Below are positions 24,206-28,652 of a stretch of 28,652 bases of DNA, one piece after another (within the stretch, counting starts at the first letter, position 1; each line of letters starts with the position of its first letter). This stretch comes from 66-474 sp036279975 (lineage in GTDB: Bacteria > Pseudomonadota > Gammaproteobacteria > Xanthomonadales > Rhodanobacteraceae). A program made the position numbers and the translations under genes. The stretch spans positions 1-28,652 of the forward strand of contig DASURP010000110.1 in the NCBI GenBank assembly GCA_036279975.1. The letters run 5' to 3'. The notes below the pieces were generated by a model. The model saw nothing but the letters and a program-made list of their open reading frames with translations. It was not told the DNA's origin and did no database searches.

Positions 24206-25330
24206 ATGGTCATGCTGATTCTCGCCGCCGTCTCGCTGGGTTGCTGGGCCGCGCTGTTGCTGGCGCCATGGGGCGCGTGGTTGTGCCGTGAACCGCTGGA
24301 AGCCGACCCGCGGGCCGCGCCGCCGCGCAACGATTTCACCGTGCTGATTCCCGCGCGCAACGAGGCGGCGGTGATCGGCGAAACCCTGCGCGCGCTCGCT
24401 GCCGCGGCGCCGGGTGCCGCGGTGATCGTGGTCGACGATGAATCCGGCGATGCGACCGCCGAGCTGGCCCGCGCCAGCGGCGTGCCCGGCTTGACGCTGG
24501 TCCGGGGCACCCCGCCGCCCCGTGGCTGGACCGGCAAGTTGTGGGCCCTGCAACAAGGCCTGGAACGGGTGGCCACCCCGCACGTGTTGTTGCTGGATGC
24601 CGACATCCGTCTTGCGCCGGGCCTGCCCGCTGCCCTGCAACGCAAAGCCGACGAAGGCTGCGCGCTGGTTTCGGTGTGCGCGGAACCGTGCTGGCACGGC
24701 ATCTCGGCGCGCTGGCTGCTGCCGGCGTTCGTGTATTTCTTCAAGCTGCTCTATCCGTTCGCGCTCGCCAACCGCAAGGGGTCGCGCGTCGCGGCGGCAG
24801 CGGGCGGCGTGATCCTGCTGGAGCGCGAGGCCCTGCTCGCAGCCGGGGGTTTTCCTGCATGGCGCGGCGCGATCATCGACGATTGCGCGCTGGCCGCGCA
24901 TGTCAAGGGCACGGGCCGCCGCTGCTGGATCGGGCTGACGCACGGCGCCACCAGCCTGCGCCGTGCGGGATTCCGCGACATCGCCCACATGATCGCGCGC
25001 AGTGCCTTCGTGCAGCTGCGCGAATCGGTGTGGCTGACGCTGGCCGCCTCGGCATTGCTGGTCCTGGCGTTCTGGATTCCCGTGCTGGCCATCGCATTCG
25101 GCGCCGGCCACGGCGCTCGCGCGGTCGGCCTCCTGGCCATGCTCGCGATGCTCGCTGGTTACCTGCCGACGTTGATGTACTACCGCCGCAACCCACTCGC
25201 GTCCCTGTTGCTGCCGTTGGCCGCGACGTTCTTTCTCGTGGCGACCTGGTATTCGGCATGGCGCGGCCTCGCCGGCACCCGCTCGGTCTGGAAGGGCCGG
25301 CGCTACCAGCACGGCGTCAACGGGTCCTGA
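24206..25330 (+). CDS. hpnB: Hopanoid-associated glycosyltransferase HpnB
   Basis: A 374-residue membrane-associated family 2 glycosyltransferase. An N-terminal hydrophobic helix (about residues 3-22) precedes the GT-A domain: FTVLIPARNEAAVIGETL, VIVVDDESGDATAELA, GWTGKLWALQQG and LLLDADIRLAPG (the DxD metal site). Hydrophobic segments occur at about 170-185 and in the C-terminal third (about 275-355). The GWTGKLWA block and the C-terminus are those of HpnB; its sugar donor is not firmly known. It starts 23 bases after hpnH with a purine-rich stretch upstream, and stops immediately before the acyltransferase ATG (TGAATG). Confidence 0.92.
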   Translation: MVMLILAAVSLGCWAALLLAPWGAWLCREPLEADPRAAPPRNDFTVLIPARNEAAVIGETLRALAAAAPGAAVIVVDDESGDATAELARASGVPGLTLVRGTPPPRGWTGKLWALQQGLERVATPHVLLLDADIRLAPGLPAALQRKADEGCALVSVCAEPCWHGISARWLLPAFVYFFKLLYPFALANRKGSRVAAAAGGVILLEREALLAAGGFPAWRGAIIDDCALAAHVKGTGRRCWIGLTHGATSLRRAGFRDIAHMIARSAFVQLRESVWLTLAASALLVLAFWIPVLAIAFGAGHGARAVGLLAMLAMLAGYLPTLMYYRRNPLASLLLPLAATFFLVATWYSAWRGLAGTRSVWKGRRYQHGVNGS

Positions 25331-26635
25331 ATGCAGCGCCAGGCGAACCCAGCCACACCAGCAGACCGGACGCGCAGGTGGCTGCCCGACGCCGAACTCG
25401 ACGCGCATCCACTCGGCACCTGGCTTCTGCAGATGGGTTTCGACCTGTGGATACGCTCGCTCTACGATCGCGTGATCCTGCGTCCGGACGGCTTCCGCAT
25501 CGCGCCCGGGACCATGCTCGCGTCCAACCACCAGCGCGACGTGGACGGCCCGATGCTGGGCACCGTGCTGGTACAGCGGCACGGCCTGCATTTCCGCTGG
25601 CCGCTGCCGTTCTACGCGACACGCGAGGACCTGTTCCGCCCCGGCATCCTGTCGCGCCTGACCGTGCAATGGCCGCAACCGCTGTCGGCGTTGCTCGGAC
25701 ACGTTTCGCTGGCGTGGTTCTTCCCGCTGGGCCGCGCCGAACCCATGCGCCGCGTGCGCGAATACACGCTGGGCGAAGCTCTGCGCGCACTCGCCGCCGC
25801 GGGGTTCGCCGATGCCGACGCCGCGTCGATGTTGAATGCACGCGGCCGGCGCGAAACCGGCCTCGCGGCCGGCGCCGCTTCGGTGCGCATGGCCGGGCAG
25901 CGTGACGACCCCCGGATGGAATCCTGGTGGGGACTGCGCCGCCTGGCGCCCGCCGCCTCGCACGCGCTGGCGCCCGGGTTCCGCGCCACCGTCGACGCGC
26001 AACTCGCGCATTTCGCGATGCGCCTGGATCGCAGGCGTTGCGTGTATTTCTCGCCGGAGGGGACAATCTCGATGGACGGCCACTTCGGACGCATCCGCGC
26101 GGGCTTCTTCCGGCTTGCGCGGATGGCCAGGGCGCCGCCCTGGATCCAGCCGATGGCCATCGGCTACGACACCCTGGCGCCGGGGCGTTCACGGGTCGTG
26201 GTCCGCATCGGCGAACGCCGTCGCGCGGTGACGTCGCTCGAGCGTCGCGCCTTCGATGCGACGCTGCGCCGGATGATCCTCGAACTGGCGCCGATCACGC
26301 CCAGCCACCTGCTGGCCAGGTTCCTGTTGCACGGCCCCGTGGCGTGCACCGAGGCGGACCTCGCCGGATGGCTGGCCCGCTGCCTGCCCGCATTGCGCAA
26401 CGCGCATCCGTCCCTGGATCCGCTGTTGCAAAACGCCGATGTGCGGGTGCTGGCCAGCCAGCGCCTGCGCTGGCTGGAGCACAAAGGCGTCGTGGTGCGC
26501 CAGGGCGATGTTTTCCGGAACCTCTGTGACCGCGGCGCGGAACCCGGATGGCGCGCACCGGCCAACATCGCACGTTATCTTGACAACAACCTTGCCGACC
26601 TGGTGCCAGACGCCGACCGGCGCTTGCCATGTTGA
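25331..26635 (+). CDS. PlsC-like lipid acyltransferase linked to the hopanoid operon
   Basis: A 434-residue product, longer than the usual 240-280 of PlsC. The acyltransferase motifs are present but spread out: ASNHQRDVDGP (HX4D at H67 and D72), RWPLPFYATREDLF, and YFSPEGTISMDGHFGRIRAGFF in parts (YFSPEGTISMDG; RIRAGFF), the EGT motif being diagnostic, then IQPMAIGYD. About 90 extra residues separate motifs, and a 120-residue C-terminal helical extension follows. No clear membrane helix is seen. It abuts hpnB with no spacer and overlaps the next gene by seven bases, so it is part of the operon. It may acylate a hopanoid or a membrane lipid; the substrate is unknown. Confidence 0.8.
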   Translation: MQRQANPATPADRTRRWLPDAELDAHPLGTWLLQMGFDLWIRSLYDRVILRPDGFRIAPGTMLASNHQRDVDGPMLGTVLVQRHGLHFRWPLPFYATREDLFRPGILSRLTVQWPQPLSALLGHVSLAWFFPLGRAEPMRRVREYTLGEALRALAAAGFADADAASMLNARGRRETGLAAGAASVRMAGQRDDPRMESWWGLRRLAPAASHALAPGFRATVDAQLAHFAMRLDRRRCVYFSPEGTISMDGHFGRIRAGFFRLARMARAPPWIQPMAIGYDTLAPGRSRVVVRIGERRRAVTSLERRAFDATLRRMILELAPITPSHLLARFLLHGPVACTEADLAGWLARCLPALRNAHPSLDPLLQNADVRVLASQRLRWLEHKGVVVRQGDVFRNLCDRGAEPGWRAPANIARYLDNNLADLVPDADRRLPC

Positions 26636-27633
26636 ACGTCCTGTCGCACGCGCGTGTCCTGCTGAGGCCGCAGGTGATCCTGCCGGTGCTGCTGGCGGTC
26701 GCGCTGCTGGTGTTCGCCTTCAGCCTCGGCGACATCCACAACGTGATCGGACGGGTCGGCAAGCTGCCCATCCCGGTGCTGTGGATCTCGCTGCTGTCGG
26801 CGGCCTGCTACCTCGCATGCAAGGCCGCGCAACTCAAGTTGATGCTCACCCAGATCGACGTGGATATTCCGGCGCGTCCGTTCTGGCTTGCGTTCGCGGT
26901 GGGTGAACTCACCGTGACCTTGCCGCTGGGCATGTTCTCGCAGAACTGGGTGCTGTCGGCATCGCGCCGCGTGCACATCGGACGCAGCTCCGCGGCGACC
27001 GTGATGATGGTGCTGGCCGAGGTCGCGGTGGTGTTCCTGTTCCTGGCGGTGGTCGGCATCCCCGGCTGGCGCGACACGCGTCCGTTCGCGGTGGCGCTGC
27101 TGGCCGCCACCGGATTGCTGCTGGCGGGTCTGATGCTGTTCGAACACAAGGCCCGGGCCATGGTTACCCGGCTCCGCCGCCGCTGGGCGCGGCGCGGCGC
27201 CGAAGCCGGGCTGGAAACCCTGCGCGGGCTGCGCAAGTTGTCGACGCCGCTGCTGCTGGCGGTCAGCATCGCGCTCGCGGCCGTCTACCTGGGCGCGCTG
27301 ACCTTCGCGTTCTGGATCGTCGGCCGCGGCATGGACGTGCACCATCTCGACTACCTCACCGCCACGACGATCTACATGTTCTCGCTCGCGATCATCCTGG
27401 TCGGCGCGGGGCTGTTCAGCCAGATCGGCACCGTGGAACTCCTGGGCATGCTGGCGGCGCGCGCATGGGGCATCGGCTATACCGACGGGCTGGCGATGAT
27501 GCTGGGGTTCCGGATCGTGTGGACCGGCGCGATCTGGCTGCTGTGCCTGCCGATCGTGGCGACCATGTGGCGCGAGATTCCCTCGCACGCCCGGCCACGC
27601 TCACGCGATCGCGGCAAGGAAGTTTCCCGTTGA
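26629..27633 (+). CDS. Flippase-fold integral membrane protein (LPG synthase TM superfamily), HpnL-like
   Basis: A 334-residue polytopic membrane protein with about eight hydrophobic segments (for example VILPVLLAVALLVFAFSL, ATVMMVLAEVAVVFLFLAVV, LLLAVSIALAAVYLGALTF and MFSLAIILVGAGLFS). The layout matches the lysylphosphatidylglycerol-synthase transmembrane/UPF0104 family, to which the hopanoid-associated protein HpnL also belongs. The family landmarks ELTVTLPLGMFSQNW and AGLFSQIGTVELLGMLAA are present. No soluble catalytic domain is attached, so it is more likely a lipid flippase or scaffold than a synthase. Co-transcription with hpnB and the acyltransferase supports an HpnL-like role, but I cannot separate true HpnL from relatives by eye. 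Its last 33 bases overlap a convergent gene. Confidence 0.75.
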   Translation: MLNVLSHARVLLRPQVILPVLLAVALLVFAFSLGDIHNVIGRVGKLPIPVLWISLLSAACYLACKAAQLKLMLTQIDVDIPARPFWLAFAVGELTVTLPLGMFSQNWVLSASRRVHIGRSSAATVMMVLAEVAVVFLFLAVVGIPGWRDTRPFAVALLAATGLLLAGLMLFEHKARAMVTRLRRRWARRGAEAGLETLRGLRKLSTPLLLAVSIALAAVYLGALTFAFWIVGRGMDVHHLDYLTATTIYMFSLAIILVGAGLFSQIGTVELLGMLAARAWGIGYTDGLAMMLGFRIVWTGAIWLLCLPIVATMWREIPSHARPRSRDRGKEVSR

Positions 27634-28652
27634 AGCCGCCATGTCCATGCGTGGGATCCCGTGCGCGGCGCGCGCACGCTCGAGGTCGCGGGGAATGTCG
27701 AGCTGCCTCTGCTCGACCGACCACACGTGGCCACGCTCGCGATGGAACCGTGCGAGGTATTCCTGCTCGCTTTGCCCCGGGGTCGCCACGAACAGGGCCT
27801 TGCGGCCCAGCCCGGCCAGTTCCATCAGCGTGGTGTAGCCCGAACGCGTCATGACGAGTTTGGCGCGGTTGAGCATCTCGGCCTGGCGGTTGCGGTCGAG
27901 GTAGCCGTACACCGTGACGCCCGCGATCTCGCGACGTTCGCCAGCGTCGCGCGGGCGGCCCAGCGTTACCACGATCCGGCCCGTCAACTTCGGCAGCGCT
28001 TCCAGCACCAGCTTTTCCAGCAGGCCGCGCTGCGGCTCGATGCCCGACACGGAAAAGAACACGTCGATGTCCTGTTCCACGTCCATGCGCGGCACGCTGG
28101 AGAGCGGGCCCATGTAAACCAGCCTGCCCTCGCCCCAGTCGAACACCGGATCGTGCCCAAGCCAGCCGGAGAGCCCACCGTTTTCCTCGGCATCGGGGAT
28201 CAGTACCTTGGTGAAACCCTTCAGCAGGTCGCGCTGGCCCCACTCCACGAAACGCTCCGTGAAGCTGCTGCAGAACGGCACGCGCTGGTGGAGCGAATGG
28301 AAGATGCAGTAACTCGGCACCGCCTGCGACCACACGCCGAGCCTGCTGTCGGACACCACGCAGTCGAGTTTGCGTTCCGCAACCAGTTTTTCGGTGAGCC
28401 GATGTTCGCGCCGATAACCCGCCAGCACCCACGGCATCGCCGCGGTCATGCGCAGGTAGAACACCGCCGGATAGCGGCTGAACGGTGCGGGCGTGTCGCG
28501 GAATGGATAAAACTCGCAGGCATCGCCGAGTTCCGACCGCAACAGGTGCAATCCGGCTCCCGGCGCCATCAGGACCGTCACCGCATCGCCGCGTTCGACC
28601 AGCGCGCGGATCAGACCCAGGCTGCGCGTGGCGTGCCCAAGGCCCCAGTGAT
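27601..28652 (-). CDS. MurG-like glycosyltransferase (5' partial)
   Basis: The frame runs off the window end; about 349 residues are visible and only a short N-terminus is missing. The visible N-terminus HWGLGHATRSLGLIRALVERGD carries the glycine/histidine loop of GT-B enzymes, and the C-terminal half has VTVYGYLDRNRQAEMLNRAKLVMTRSGYTTLMELAGLGRKALFVATP (in parts: GYLDRNRQAEML; TRSGYTTLMELAGLG; VATPGQSEQEYLA), the nucleotide-sugar-binding region of family 28-type transferases. It is not MurG itself: the family blocks differ and the context is not the dcw cluster. The acceptor could be a lipid or another small molecule. It is convergent with, and overlaps, the flippase-like gene, so it belongs to another transcription unit. 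Confidence 0.8.
   Translation of the reverse strand, partial: HWGLGHATRSLGLIRALVERGDAVTVLMAPGAGLHLLRSELGDACEFYPFRDTPAPFSRYPAVFYLRMTAAMPWVLAGYRREHRLTEKLVAERKLDCVVSDSRLGVWSQAVPSYCIFHSLHQRVPFCSSFTERFVEWGQRDLLKGFTKVLIPDAEENGGLSGWLGHDPVFDWGEGRLVYMGPLSSVPRMDVEQDIDVFFSVSGIEPQRGLLEKLVLEALPKLTGRIVVTLGRPRDAGERREIAGVTVYGYLDRNRQAEMLNRAKLVMTRSGYTTLMELAGLGRKALFVATPGQSEQEYLARFHRERGHVWSVEQRQLDIPRDLERARAAHGIPRMDMAASTGNFLAAIA

Noticed and set aside
27601..28652. MurG of peptidoglycan synthesis
   Set aside because: The GT-B fold is shared, but MurG signature blocks and the cell-wall gene neighbourhood are missing.

Overview
The window is gene-dense, GC-rich gammaproteobacterial chromosome. It most resembles Lysobacterales (Xanthomonadales), perhaps a Rhodanobacteraceae-like lineage. 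The grounds are a MetX-family enzyme of the serine O-succinyltransferase type known from Xanthomonas, the ccmF-dsbE-ccmH-ccmI order, and short GC-rich palindromic repeats of the kind common in that order. The taxonomic placement is inference. No insertion sequence, prophage or CRISPR array is visible, and no gene-free stretch exceeds 300 bases.

Layout. 1-3968 (+): the end of a cytochrome c maturation operon, ccmF (5' end outside the window), ccmG/dsbE, ccmH and ccmI. ccmH carries an in-frame palindromic insertion between its start and its signal peptide. The ccmH/ccmI junction has been tandemly duplicated, leaving a 30-codon mini-ORF. 4161-5903 (+): a serine O-succinyltransferase-type acyltransferase followed by a cysteine dioxygenase. 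5977-6063: tRNA-Leu(CAA). 6127-7187: three small genes and one clear terminator. 7258-8010 (+): a short fructosamine-kinase-family gene. 8109-10034 (-): a membrane-anchored protein with a sulfatase-modifying-factor fold lacking the catalytic cysteines. 10124-11200 (+): RNase D. 11316-11391: tRNA-Ala(CGC). 11545-11883: a small secreted protein.

11911-27633 is the main interest: an isoprenoid-to-hopanoid locus. Farnesyl diphosphate synthase (ispA, minus strand) diverges from a long plus-strand series: squalene synthase, squalene-hopene cyclase, hpnG, hpnA, then diphosphomevalonate decarboxylase, phosphomevalonate kinase, a fused HMG-CoA reductase/mevalonate kinase, type 1 IPP isomerase, then hpnH, hpnB, a PlsC-like acyltransferase and an HpnL-like flippase-fold membrane protein. 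Together they encode HMG-CoA to mevalonate to IPP/DMAPP to FPP to squalene to hopene to adenosylhopane to ribosylhopane. Of the pathway from acetyl-CoA, only thiolase and HMG-CoA synthase are absent here. The mevalonate genes lie inside the hopanoid gene series, between hpnA and hpnH. Most junctions are overlapping or nearly so. The two larger gaps (229 and 184 bases) could hold internal promoters, and the first contains a repeat element.

27601-28652 (-): a MurG-like glycosyltransferase running off the window, its 3' end overlapping the convergent flippase-like gene by 33 bases.

The most unusual points are the mevalonate-hopanoid supercluster, the HMGR-mevalonate kinase fusion, single-enzyme squalene synthesis in place of HpnC/D/E, the in-frame palindromic element in ccmH, and an imperfect direct repeat bracketing mvaD that looks like a scar of cassette insertion.
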